Source: Tubiluchus corallicola
Lineage: Eukaryota > Priapulida > Priapulimorpha > Priapulimorphida > Tubiluchidae
DNA: 64,000 bases
Reading direction: 5' to 3'
Assembly (NCBI GenBank): GCA_030141605.1
Contig: JAQGDQ010000139.1
Span: forward strand, 1-64,000
Shown: piece by piece, positions 34,701-44,596 of the stretch
Position numbering within the stretch: position 1 is the first letter of the stretch
How the letters are laid out: every line of letters starts with the position of its first letter
Notes under the pieces: model-generated
What the model was told of the DNA's origin: nothing
What the model saw: the letters and a program-made list of their open reading frames with translations, nothing else
The model's database searches: none
Made by a program: the position numbers and the translations under genes

Positions 34701-37700
34701 TAAAGTAATGTAGCTGCTTAAAAAGACAGGTGGCTTTTACAACAATTTACAAATAAGGTAGATAGTAAGATGAAATTTATAACCCGAGGATTATATTCAG
34801 TGCTTCCAAGCTGACCAAGAGGTACCATGCAAATGGCATAGCAAGCTGACCAAGAGGTACCATGCAAATGGCATAGCAAGCTGACCAAGAGGTGCCCTGC
34901 AAATGGCATAGCAAGCTGACCAAGAGGTACCACGCAAATGGCATAGCAAGCTGACCAAGAGGTACCGTGCAAATGGTATAGCAAGCTGACCAAGAGGTAC
35001 TGTGCAAATGGCATAGCAAGCTGACACCGAGGTAAAGTGCAAATGGCATAGCAAGCTGACCAAGAGGTACCACGCAAATGGCATAGCAAGCTGACCAAGA
35101 GGTACCGTGCAAATGGTATAGCAAGCTGACCAAGAGGTACTGTGCAAATGGCATAGCAAGCTGACACCGAGGTAAAGTGCAAATGGCATAGCAAGCTGAC
35201 CAAGAGGTACCGTGCAAATGGCATAGCAAGCTGACCAAGAGGTACCGTGCAAATGGCATAGCAAGTTGAACAAGCGGTACCGTGCAAATGGCATAGCAAG
35301 CTGACCAAGAGGTACCATGCAAATGGCATAGCAAGCTGACCAAGAAGTACCATGCAAATGGCATAGCAAGCTGACCAAGAGGTACAATGCAAATGGCATA
35401 GCAAGCTGACCAAGAGGTACCATGCAAATGGCAAAGCAAGCTGACCTAGAGGTACCATGCAAATGGCATAGCAAACAGCTAAATTATTTAGCTGCTTAAC
35501 GCAAAATACCATTTAACCAGCTGATGAATCGTGAAGATACTTCTACAGCCATGTTCATATAATAAATCATAATGTAGAATGAGATTTTTTACCTACAGTC
35601 ATTATCAAATCATTAAACACATTTTTATGTATCAACTGTATTAAATTTATCAATAGATCACTTTGTTTAATGTAGTTTATAAGCTGTGAAGTACAAAGCT
35701 GCAGCAGATAACAATTGGCTTGTTCAGTATCTGTCACACCGGGCTTTATAAAAATTCAATGAAAATGCGACCAGCAATAGAATAGTCAGCACATCATTGT
35801 AATTAACAACTATTTACCCATTAACCTGACATTTACCTCTATTCTGAATATCTCTTTTCAAGCATAGATTTTTATCTGCGTTGGCTACGCTTATTTGCAA
35901 CATTCAATTGCAGTTTAATGGTTAAACAGGCTCTTTACGTTGGATAGGTGACTCTGACTGAGTTCATACTGACTAGTTTGAGGATTAAGATTTGTTTTGG
36001 CTATCTGAGTTGATAGCTAAAACAGCTAAAGTGACCTGAAACCACAAGGTCTGGGTGCGAATCTTACTTCACTGCAATTTTTCAGACCCCCTTCTTTTCC
36101 TAAATTTGATTGTTGACTCGATGCTGCAGCACTGTTTAAACCACTGTAGTAATACATTTCAAAGATGACTGCATTGGTGCATGGACAAATGAGTGACTGA
36201 CTGCACAATTAAACTTTTTAGTCAAAAATAAGATAGATAAACAGTTACCCATGGCAATAGGATTGTTTGCAAGACCAGGTGTAGCTCCTACAATATTATC
36301 TAGTACCTTTTTATCATTCAGTATGTATTGAACCTGAAAATTTATTTAGAAAAATATTATTATATTATGCCAAGAGTTTTAATGTAATCACTAAACGTTT
36401 TATTTAAAAAATACATAACAGAAACAAAGATGTGGTGATCTCTTTTTTCTAATGTGTAGACTCAAAAATGTGCTCAATTCTGCTTGACCGACTAAATGTA
36501 CATAACAAAGCCAAGTTTTACAGGCAAACCTAAATCTAAAATAACCTTAGATTAAACGGCAAGCAGAGAGAATTCTCTCAAACACCAAGTATTCCTATAG
36601 ATGAGACATTAAAATTCCAAACACAAAATATTATAGTCATGCAACTTTTGTACGAGTAAATTCTATAAGATTTGACAAATGCATGCACATTGTAGTCTTA
36701 TTCAGCTATAGTAATGGTACAGAATAGATAATACAGGAATGCCATTATAACTAGTGCTCATAATTGCAGTAGCCAGGTGCCAGGCTAAATGTTAACATCT
36801 AATCATGCTCAAAAAGCTGTTTTATATGTGCACTTATGCACTTATATGTTAACTATGTTGCTTGGTGCACTGGGAATATCTAATACTCAGCTAATTAAAC
36901 ACTGAAGGTACATCAAGGTAGTAAACATTTTGTAACTAATAGTCGCTTCATGCTAACCAAATATTATTTGGTAATACCCTCTGGTACGTAATACTGTCTA
37001 ATCCAATGATTGGCTTACACATAATAAAAATGTTTCCCTTTCTGCTCACAATGGCTTGGACGTATTTATCTTTGCAGTTTCACTTTGTGGCTTTATGGCT
37101 TTGTGAGCCCACGATGATGAAAATGATGACGAAAATATGATAAATCTAAAATTTACTATAACCTACCTTTGTGCGGCAAGTATCCTACTGACACTACAGT
37201 TAATGCTACATTGGGACATTTACTATATATTTTGATTTAAGCAACTTGCCTGTCTTCTAGACACAGGATTTAACATCAAAGACTGTAGACGAGAAACTAT
37301 TTCTTTAAGTTCCATATCATTCATTGACTCTAGAAAAATAATTCCATATAAAGCATAAGCAAATATAATAGTAAACACCAATGATTTGCTACAGTTATTG
37401 GAAAATAACTGTAAAATAAATGATTGAAATAGCAAATATTACCTGAACAATGACATTAAGTGCATTAATTACTGTCAAAAAATGATACTAGTTAATGGTA
37501 AGTTTGTCAGTGAATACTGTTAACACACAGTTTACTGGTAAGTTTGGTAATAAATACTGTTAACACAGTTTACTGGTAAGTTTGCTAATAAATACAGTAA
37601 ATACACAATTTACTGGTAAGTTTGCTAATGAATACTGTTACCACACAGTTTACTGGTAAGTTTGCTAATGCATACTGTTAACACAGCATTTAGTGGTAAG

Positions 37701-40700
37701 TTTGCTAATAAATACAGTAAATGCACAATTTACTGGTAAGTTTGCTAATGAATACTGTTAACACACAGTTTACTAATGAATACTGTTCATACACAGTTTA
37801 CTGGTAAGTTTGCTAATGAACACTGTTAAAAAACATTCTACCTAGTAAATTCTCACTTAAGATCTCTCTGGTTAAAGGAAAAGCTTAGTCTCCTGGGAAG
37901 TTGAGCTTATTTAACATGTAAAAAGATGTTAGATAGTTTCAGCAATAAAACTGTGATAAGTACCTTATGTAAAAGAATTAGTAAAATCAACTTAAAGTCT
38001 ACTTCACGCTTGGACGCGCTCATTCTGAACGAAAAATGGCGTCATCCAGTTATGCTGCAATATAAACAAATATCCTGCCAGGTTCTTAAACACACGAAAT
38101 TTATTTGTCATTATTTGCTATCAAACAGCACCCAAGATTTAAGCTGAAACACAGTGTAAGAAATACAGCAGGCCACCATACTGGCCATATCTAATATCTT
38201 GGGGCACATTACGTGGGCTAATTTCCAAAAAAAAAACTGGTTTCACATCTGAGTAAGCCAGGTGTTGTCAACTAGCAGATAAAACCGGAAAGAACAAGCA
38301 TCAAAGTTGCAGTTCTTCAGAATTACCTTAGACTTCCAAAACATTATGTAATGGCAAGAAAGTCACATGTGTCACAAACAAAGATTTGACAGATGGCTTT
38401 TAGGAAAAAATGCCAAACTGCGCAGTTGCGAATAACAAAATACAAAAAATTATACGACAACTACAAGAAATTATCGACCAGCCTTGAGCTAGCCACTTGT
38501 ATCACGTGTTTCTCAGAATAAAAGAACAAGCAAAGCTCTAAAAATAATTAAAATGGATAAACATCTGTTGCATATTACTAATAATGCTGTGTTTCCATTT
38601 TTAATGATTGTCATAGCAACGACTAACAGATGAAACCTAAAATACCATTCATCTGCACAAAGCTTATGAATTGTCAAGACAACCACTCAGCCTAGTAACT
38701 TAACAACATCTAGTAACTAAAGCTTAAATAAAAAATATGAGTGCAGCATTTGGTTCCTGGATTTCATATCACTGGTGAAGGCTCATGAAACGTCAAAATG
38801 AACATGGTACGTTATTTCTCCTTGAAGTAATGCAGTAGTTTTGTTTAATTCCAAAATGCTATAACACAGTATATGATATACTGTGATGTTGGCAATGGTG
38901 TTGATATTGCTGTTAGCTTCATATTATTGTAAAATGTCAAAGAAACAAAAAGAAGAGACGACTTTTTAAAAATACAAGCATGCCAGAATCAAGTGTGCTT
39001 CATGTTAGTTTTACGGAACAGGTGCTGAGATGTTAATCATACCTGTTCGTCAGCCAAGTGAATTGACGAGGCTATTCCATACCAGCTACTTACAGTTGCT
39101 ATGCAATGCTGATATGCAATGGCTTCGTAATGGATTGTACCATCACAATGAGGGGGGGAGTGAAAATAAATGGTGTTTCGCTGTCATAGCACTACCTCCC
39201 CACAAAAAATTGTTCGTCCTCTAGCCAGCTCGAAATGCCAATGGTTACAGTTCTCATAAAAAATGTCAAAATTGAATTTTTGCATAACGATTAGTGAAAA
39301 GATTCCAAAAGGCCTATCACATGTCAAAAAGTTTAACCAGTGCTTAATGCTTACTGGTGAAAGTGGCCTCATTCAAGAGAGTGCATGATGTTTACTTGTT
39401 TGGGAAGAACTAAAAAAAATGCATAAAGCTTATTACAAGAATGCAAACAGTAAAACAGCATTCTAGCAAGGTAAATGAAGGTTCAAAACAATTTTACAAC
39501 AAAATCATAAAAAAAAAAAAAAATTAGCTGGCTTTAAGGCCCAGAGCTCTGGCAACGTATGGGCTGGATTCAATGAGCAGAAAAGTTAGCCGGCCCACTT
39601 ATATAGAATCCCAAATTAAAATCCTTGTTCTTCTGACGACATTGTAAAAGTGTCCAAACAGATGACTGCGCCAGTTTTTTCACAGGGGAGTAGTAACTGT
39701 CCTAAATGCTCTTCTGGTTGCATTGACGAGTCAAGCTGATCCGACGACGTAGTCGCATTCGCCATTTCCAACGACTGCAAATGTGGAAATTCCAAAATGT
39801 TCCTTCAATGACAATTCGCATCGAGTTATGTAAATCGTGGCTCGTGCAGTTCTGCTTCGTTTCTACAACTGCTAATACTCCTTGACGAGATTATGTCAAT
39901 TTGACGACATAAACAAAATTCTACACACTCTTATGCAAATCACATGCTAAAACTACAGTCCAAGTGTTACAAAAGCACTGTAAAAAGCCCCTGACTATTT
40001 CATACATGGAGAAATTTACAATCGTTATTTCACAACAGAAAAATCTGCAGTCCACACTGTCATAATTTATAGAAAGCATACCTGATGCTAATTCGAAAGA
40101 AATCCATGTGAGAAATTCAAGATAAACTCCCATATGCTAACTTCCATGTTGCAGACTATAGCTCCATGCATACAGAAAGAATCCAGTGTGTTTCTCCCAG
40201 ACTTTGTGAGACTCGACGATTCATCCTCTGAAACTGGCTGGTCATTGCACTGTTGTCACTGATGAGGTCGAAGGTTCGAGACCACTGGGGATGATTTTGG
40301 ACTACTAGCCTTCTGTACTGGTAACCAGTGTAATGCTGGCGATAGTGTTTATATTACTGTTCACTTCATGTTACAATAAAACGTCGAGAAACGAAAAGAA
40401 GCGATTTTTTTACAAAATAAACTTCCCAGAATCCAGTGTGGTTCATGTTAGTTCTATGGACCAGGTGTTGAGATGTTAATCACACGTAGGTGAACCGATG
40501 AGGTCATTCCATGCCAGTTATTTACAGCTGCTATGCAATGGCTTCGTAATGGAGTGGAGTGGGGGTGAAAATAAACGGTGTTTTGCCATTGTAATAATAC
40601 GCACATTGTTACATATATTACAATATAGACTATTACTTCAACAAACAAAAAAAAATTAATAAACATGGAAAATGAAATACCAGGGTAATGAGGTAATGGT

Positions 40701-43700
40701 AAGGGTAGGGAAAGACAATGAAAAACGAATGTAATGATGATGAAAATGAAGATTAGATTCACATGACAATGTGAAAGAAAAGCAGATCAATCAGCTGAGT
40801 GATTGCAAAAATCAGTATGCCAGAGACAACAGCCTTAGTACTTCTTCTATACTTCTCGGTTTAATACTTCTTCACTCTGGTATGACATGAAACTAATAAT
40901 GGCTACCATACTCTATACTAAATGGTGTTTTTAACACCCGAAATCATGCAATTTTTACCTATTTGAGAGTAATAGATTATATTTATTTAGGTTAGTATTT
41001 AATATAAAATGTTTTAGATTTATTTTAAATCTAAAAATAGTATGTTCACATTTCATATAGTCTACTAGAGTTCCAAATTACAGGGGCATAAATTTGATGA
41101 ACTGCTTAGCAACATTTGGTGCGAACATATATGACAATATGCTGGTTATAACCAAATACCTCTCATTTAACACAGGCAAAACACCAGTTAAAATTTTTGT
41201 TTGTTGTTTTTAATCAATCTATATAATAACTGATCCCTGATTCAAGAAATAGTTGTAATTTCCTCTCACTTAGCACTGGCAAAACACCAGTTAAAATTTT
41301 TCTTTGTCATTTTTAGTCAATCTATTTAAACAAGTGATTCCTAATTCAAGAAATAGTTGCAATTTTCCTAATTAACTGACAGATGCTTAAACGTTTAGTA
41401 ATCTTACTAGTAGAACACGTAAATAAATGTGTAATAAAATAATGATAAAATATATAATGAATTTCATATCCCGATATAATGTTAAACACCAAGCAGTGAC
41501 TCCTGTAAAACCTGTGTCGTTGCTTTGTACAGACTTTATTATTTTAAATTTTCATCTTGTAATTAATTTTTTAATATCTAATTAAATGTCCGCAGAATAA
41601 AAATTCAAGATCATGCTAAATCTAACTAAATTAAATTAAATTTTGTAACAGACTAATTAACTACGCTAACAAGGCACAGGAAAATTAATAATAGACACAA
41701 TTTTATACAACCTGGTTTTTCTTCTGCTGGACTTTCCATATACTTGAAGAAAGCATACAGAGTACTGCCGTCTGGTATATCATAATGATTCAGAGTTTTG
41801 CTGTTCTCTAAACACTGACCAGCAAATGTAAGAACTGAAAATACACAAAAGTTCCGGTGTAAATCAAGCGAACTTCTGCTCAGCACTTATTTGATTCTGG
41901 GCTTCAAATAAATATCAGCTAATTTAACAGATGTTTATTTACATGCAAGAGGGTTTGTAAATACTAACAACTTGGAATTTTTTCAAAAACATTTACTAGT
42001 TTCATAATAATGTGATGACAGGATCAAAATATTTCTACTGTTAATATCTCGTTAGAAACAGAGTTGCACTTTTTTGGCTATTGATGCATGCTTAATTCTA
42101 ACAGTAAAATTAGTTTTGATGTAGAATATTTTATGGGCCATGCACCTGAACCTTCAATAATATACAGTAGGCACCGCTTAATAGACTCACTGTTAATAGA
42201 CTCAATCACTTAAAGGAAAACCAGATGATTGTGTAAACATGAGTTCTGAATAAAGAATGCTCCAAAATATTGAAAACTACAATAGCTTATTTTAAATCAA
42301 AGCTTAGATTAAATAATAATTACCTAGGAATTAGTGGCTCAGTGAATTTACTAAGATTGGCAGCGGCGCCTTTTTGTCACATTCGCGTGGCCGACAAAAA
42401 GAAGGCGGTACCGTGATAAGCATGATCAGGAACTGCTCTGTTAGTTTCTGACGTCATATGATCTAGAGCCCATTTTTCGTGAGATCATGCGTTTAAGCAG
42501 TACTGTAACATCTATGCAAATGTGCTTGACATAGGCCAAAGGTCCTCAAGTCACTTGTCTTAAAGTCTGGGTTAAACAATATAATACTGAAACTAATTAA
42601 ATTACTGAACGAAGCTACCATTTTCACAACCAGTAATAAGAAATAAAACATGGGCAAAGCAGGAAGGAAAGGGCTAGTTTAAAGCACGGAAACGATAAAC
42701 GAGACGATGAAGTGGGTGAAATTTTGGTGTTCTCAGGTAATCAGCATACAAGATAAAGATCAGATTGATTTGCATATATAGTGTTCTCTGCTTAATAAAT
42801 CCACCTATGGGCAAAGCTAACTGGATTTATTAAGTTGCTGAATTTATAGACTGAAGAGACCTAGATTAAGTAGATTGAATTCTTACTTGAAAACATTACT
42901 TAAGAAGTTATGAGTGCTCACATATAAAAAATGCTGTAAACGCACTCATTTGAAAGACTCAACATTGAGGGCATTAACAATATTGCTGCCTAGGTTGTTA
43001 CTTTTCTGCATTTCGTGGTTAGAGAAAAGCGTTTTCTTATATTTGTGCGTGAATACTGAACATGCAGTTTTCACTATGACTACGTATATTTCTATGAGGA
43101 TTTTCAAAGAACTCATTCGGATCCAAGACTGTGTTCTCACTCATTATCTTAAACATGTTGAAAAGATCTATTTTCGTGAGAGGGGTGGGAAGGCTGCTAA
43201 GCTTTGTAACTCGTTCATTCACTCAAAACTGCCGCTAGAGTTTACCAGTTAACAGTAAACACAGAAGCTACAAAATAATGTCGTTAAATGTCATGACGTA
43301 CAGTGTGTTTTTAATTTTACAGTGAATTTCACAATATTATTTGTTTTACAGCATGTTATTTGATTATATTTAGTGGCGCACAGCAGTGGATAAAAACAGT
43401 TACTTCGTGCAGACGTGAAAATGAAAATATTACAGTAAAACGCCTATTGTTCGTCCGTTTTCTCGACGGTGACACCAACTTTTGAAAAGTATATTTTTCA
43501 AAAATATGACGTAGATTGCCATTTTCTTTACATCAGTATGCAGATAAAGGATGTATCTTTCTGTTGGAGCCTTGCTTCAAGTGATATCGATTTGTGGGAT
43601 GTGAAAGTGATTGAAAAGAACCACCTAATCTGCAAACTACACCTAATTTAATTTTGTTTTATTATGCCATAATTCTCGACCCTCGACAGAAATTGCCAGT

Positions 43701-44251
43701 GCCGTACTTGAGCAGCCCATGTACGGCATTCATCATCATCATACGCCCGTCACGTCTATGGTAGACATTGGGCAGGCAGAATTCTAAAATAAAAGAAATC
43801 TGCCTTTAGACACGTAAACGCAGCAGTAATCCAGCAAAAACAAAATAGACAGTGCTACGCCAGTGACTTGCCAGCACCACTTCCGTATTGCTTTGTACGG
43901 CATTGCTTTTACTTGTTTTAGTTTTACGCAAATTTAGGACATGCTCTTTAGTGGAAGTGTCCTACTTCGGCTAGTGGCGTACTCCGCGCCCTACACCAAG
44001 TATACCTTTCACTCATTCCATTTTCGTCTATAAAGAAAATGTTCTCACATATATAACTTTTCCAGTTGCCATATTATGAATAATTGCCCTTAATAATAAG
44101 TGGATTTGATTATTCATTTACCAACGTTTTCTGGAAGACCACAGTCAACCTTCTTAACAACATTTCGCTTTACTGTCATAATTGATGATAGGCTGTTCAC
44201 AGCTTCCAACCTCACCCTTCCTTTCTGGCCAGAATAACGAATAAAATACAT
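22715..44251 (-). CDS. UBL7: Ubiquitin-like protein 7 (UBL-UBA protein), nine exons, complete
   Basis: Minus-strand exons: 44251-44122, 41834-41712, 37329-37250, 36333-36249, 34670-34503, 31927-31863, 30265-30206, 26953-26786 and 22837-22715. They join in phase to 333 residues (human UBL7 is 380). Residues 1-75 form a ubiquitin-like domain aligned to ubiquitin from Met1: MYFIRYSGQKGRVRLEA, then VLTFAGQCLENSKTLNHYDI, then PDGSTLYAF. There is no terminal Gly-Gly, so it is not a conjugated modifier. The middle carries LDNIVGATPGLANNPIAMG and the acidic SDDEDD (204-209), both as in UBL7. Residues 294-333 form a UBA domain (LREMGITDDAMSLRALEVTN, then VQAALELLF) that should bind ubiquitin. Such UBL-UBA proteins act as adaptors between ubiquitinated cargo and the proteasome or signalling complexes. 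Intron 3 uses a GC donor. Transcription starts head-to-head with the Ariadne gene. Confidence 0.9.
23300..23455 (+). repeat. Dispersed short repeat family D1, copy 1 (5' part)
   Basis: The segment contains CTGGGAAGTTGGGCTTATTT, then AAAATGTTAGATTTAGTAATAA and TCACTTTAAAGTCC. It is the most diverged of three copies sharing CTGGGAAGTTGRGCTTATTT (others at 33461-33700 and 37871-38110). All lie in UBL7 introns in the same orientation, antisense to that gene. Confidence 0.6.
23970..24330 (-). mobile_element. hAT (ZBED5/SCAND3-like) transposase remnant, C-terminal part
   Basis: Minus-strand translation gives LSNIFEHINVLNRTLKGKDT followed by LMLFYDKINVFLAMLTLLKA, preceded by a broken EESKQFLG-like stretch. 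These phrases are characteristic of the C-terminal half of ZBED5/SCAND3-type hAT transposases. It continues the reading of the fragment at 25198-25745, from which it is separated by about 870 bp of unrelated AT-rich DNA. Confidence 0.7.
24350..25190. repeat. AT-rich insertion interrupting the hAT remnant
   Basis: This segment separates two collinear parts of one hAT transposase. It includes a copy of the GGATGGCGAAAG...GTCATCTAGTCTGCC motif (24447-24484), which is shared with 13506-13543 and resembles a LINE 3' end, and a (TA)n run at about 25112-25130. I infer a later retroelement insertion, but did not find target-site duplications. Confidence 0.45.
25198..25745 (-). mobile_element. hAT (ZBED5/SCAND3-like) transposase remnant, catalytic core part
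   Basis: Minus-strand translation from about 25690 gives ESTDAASCAQLIVWARFI, then LMCKALEMTTKGADIFTKVE, then RGLDFNKQIGSTTD. Next come SGFNSKLQLVAPNAFMIHCM and IKIVTHIKSSALNNRLF. This is the DDE core of the ZBED5/SCAND3 branch of hAT transposases (DESTD, CTDGA-like, APNA..HC.IH). The expected ADG after TTD is broken by a stop and a small indel, so the element is dead. It lies in UBL7 intron 8, on the same strand as UBL7. Confidence 0.8.
27690..29210 (-). mobile_element. Non-LTR retrotransposon (LINE) in UBL7 intron 7
   Basis: Read on the minus strand from 29.2 to 27.7 kb in broken frames. First comes an endonuclease C-terminus (ATSHIEHCIVNAGLINSI, then ENLSDHKLVS), then reverse transcriptase blocks YCDHLYTSDLQFGFKPN at about 28300. 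GVKQGAVLSPMLFGLYIDGL and the active-site box as YAED follow at 27700-28050. The canonical YADD has become YAED, and several stops are present, so the copy is inactive. The RT phrasing differs from the LINE at 4-5.5 kb, so it is another LINE lineage. Confidence 0.8.
31350..31465 (+). repeat. CCCAAATG-rich dispersed repeat, copy 2 (plus)
   Basis: It contains four occurrences of GCCCAAAT between 31368 and 31443, with flanks matching the minus-strand copy at 19075-19175. It lies in UBL7 intron 6. Confidence 0.6.
31643..31667. repeat. Short (ACTAAC)n run
   Basis: Three to four copies of a hexamer ACTAAC/TAACAC. Too short and of the wrong unit to be called a telomeric repeat. Confidence 0.7.
33461..33700 (+). 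repeat. Dispersed short repeat family D1, copy 2
   Basis: It starts GTTAAAGCAAAAGACAAGTC, then CTGGGAAGTTGAGCTTATTT, then GGACATGCTCATTTTGAAAA and ATGGCATCATTCAGTTA, and ends near CCCGCCAGGTGCTCAAAC. It matches copy 3 at 37871-38110 over about 230 bp with scattered substitutions. No coding capacity and no A or B box were seen, so it may be a MITE-like or LTR-derived fragment. Confidence 0.75.
34801..35478. repeat. 35-bp minisatellite, about 19 units, with a 140-bp higher-order repeat
   Basis: The unit is GCTGACCAAGAGGTACCATG plus CAAATGGCATAGCAA (35 bp). Four consecutive units (about 34925-35064) recur as a block at 35065-35204. They share the variants CACGC, GGTATAG, TACTGTG and ACACCGAGGTAAAG in the same order, which is a 140-bp higher-order repeat. 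The array sits in UBL7 intron 4, ending (in the gene's direction) about 130 bp before the acceptor of exon 5. Confidence 0.97.
36000..36095 (+). repeat. tRNA-derived SINE-like repeat (UBL7 intron 4)
   Basis: A B-box-like GGGTGCGAATC at 36053-36063 is followed by TTCACTGCAATTTTTCAGAC. An A-box-like TTGATAGCTAAAACAG lies about 35 bp upstream. The downstream phrase matches the copy at 58395-58515 (AGGTGCAAAAATTTTTCAGAC). Antisense to UBL7. Confidence 0.5.
37490..37835. repeat. About 40-bp minisatellite, 8 units (UBL7 intron 2)
   Basis: The approximate unit is TTTACTGGTAAGTTTGCTAA plus TGAATACTGTTAACACACAG, repeated eight times with substitutions and small length changes. Every unit carries GGTAAGTTTG on the plus strand. 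There are no unique spacers, so it is not a CRISPR-like array. It ends about 160 bp from UBL7 exon 3. Confidence 0.93.
37871..38110 (+). repeat. Dispersed short repeat family D1, copy 3
   Basis: It contains CTCCTGGGAAGTTGAGCTTA, GATGTTAGATAGTTTCAGCA, GGACGCGCTCATTCTGAACG and ATGGCGTCATCCAGTTATGC, ending near CCTGCCAGGTTCTTAAACAC. It is collinear with copy 2 (33461-33700) and partly with copy 1 (23300-23455). Confidence 0.75.
38880..39192 (+). repeat. Dispersed repeat D2, copy 1
   Basis: A module running from CTGTGATGTTGGCAATGGTG through CCAGAATCAAGTGTGCTTCA, GGTGCTGAGATGTTAATCAT and CAATGGCTTCGTAATGGATT to GTGAAAATAAATGGTGTTTC. It is repeated in the same orientation at 40320-40601. Non-coding, within UBL7 intron 2. 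Confidence 0.8.
40230..40300 (+). repeat. Possible tRNA-like B box (SINE head)
   Basis: GGTTCGAGACC at 40273-40283 is a near-perfect RNA polymerase III B box. It lies directly upstream of the second D2 module. The A box is unconvincing, so this could be a SINE head or chance. Confidence 0.3.
40320..40601 (+). repeat. Dispersed repeat D2, copy 2
   Basis: Collinear with 38880-39192: GTAATGCTGGCGATAGTGTT, CCAGAATCCAGTGTGGTTCA, GGTGTTGAGATGTTAATCAC, CAATGGCTTCGTAATGGAGT and GTGAAAATAAACGGTGTTTT. Indels of several bases separate the copies, so the duplication is old. It lies 1.4 kb from copy 1. Confidence 0.8.
42165..42215 (+). mobile_element. Solo end of a pogo/Tigger-like transposon
   Basis: CAGTAGGCACCGCTTAATAG followed by ACTCACTGTTAATAGACTCA matches the termini of the copies at 50623 and 59786. 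It is the inverted form of the right end at 60699-60725. It is preceded by TA, the target-site dinucleotide expected for this group. No partner end was found nearby. Confidence 0.6.
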
Positions 44252-44596
44252 TTTTGTTTCTTATCAACGGTCTTAAACCAACAATTTAACATATGTTGTG
44301 CATGTTCACTTGTCTGCAAAATATTGTTTTCTGGGAACCTTTTTTTTAATATTTTTTGTCGACTTTGCATAGTTTGGCTTTCATGTTTTACCACAAATAG
44401 GAGTTTATCTTGATTTTGTAACAGTTGTAATTTTTTTAAATGTTTTTGCTACAAAAAATAACTGAAGACGTTGTCGTTGTTAACAATGACGTCATACGTA
44501 AACATGGAGAGCTGATGACAAAAATTTTATTTCTCAGTGTCGCAATCCGCTTAAATTGCTTTATATATTAACCATTTTTGCAAAATAATTGAAAAC
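44252..44596. promoter_or_regulatory. Bidirectional promoter region between UBL7 and ARIH1
   Basis: The 345 bp between the two divergent start codons must hold both promoters and both 5'UTRs if neither gene has a more distal untranslated exon. A perfect cAMP-response/ATF palindrome TGACGTCA lies at 44487-44494, 103 bp before the ARIH1 ATG, next to the only locally CG-rich words (GACGTTGTCGTTG and TACGTA). A TATA-like TATATATTAA lies near 44563. The promoter function is inferred from geometry and motif. Confidence 0.6.

Noticed and set aside
34718-35512. Overlapping minus-strand ORFs of 264, 220 and 225 codons
   Set aside because: They are translations of a 35-bp minisatellite that lacks stops in all three frames, lying inside a UBL7 intron. 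There is no codon-level evidence of a protein.
37490-37835. Regularly spaced repeats that might suggest a CRISPR array
   Set aside because: The units are contiguous without unique spacers and the context is a eukaryotic intron.
42449-42456. A second TGACGTCA palindrome
   Set aside because: It lies 1.8 kb inside UBL7 intron 1, with no promoter-like context. A chance 8-mer is plausible.
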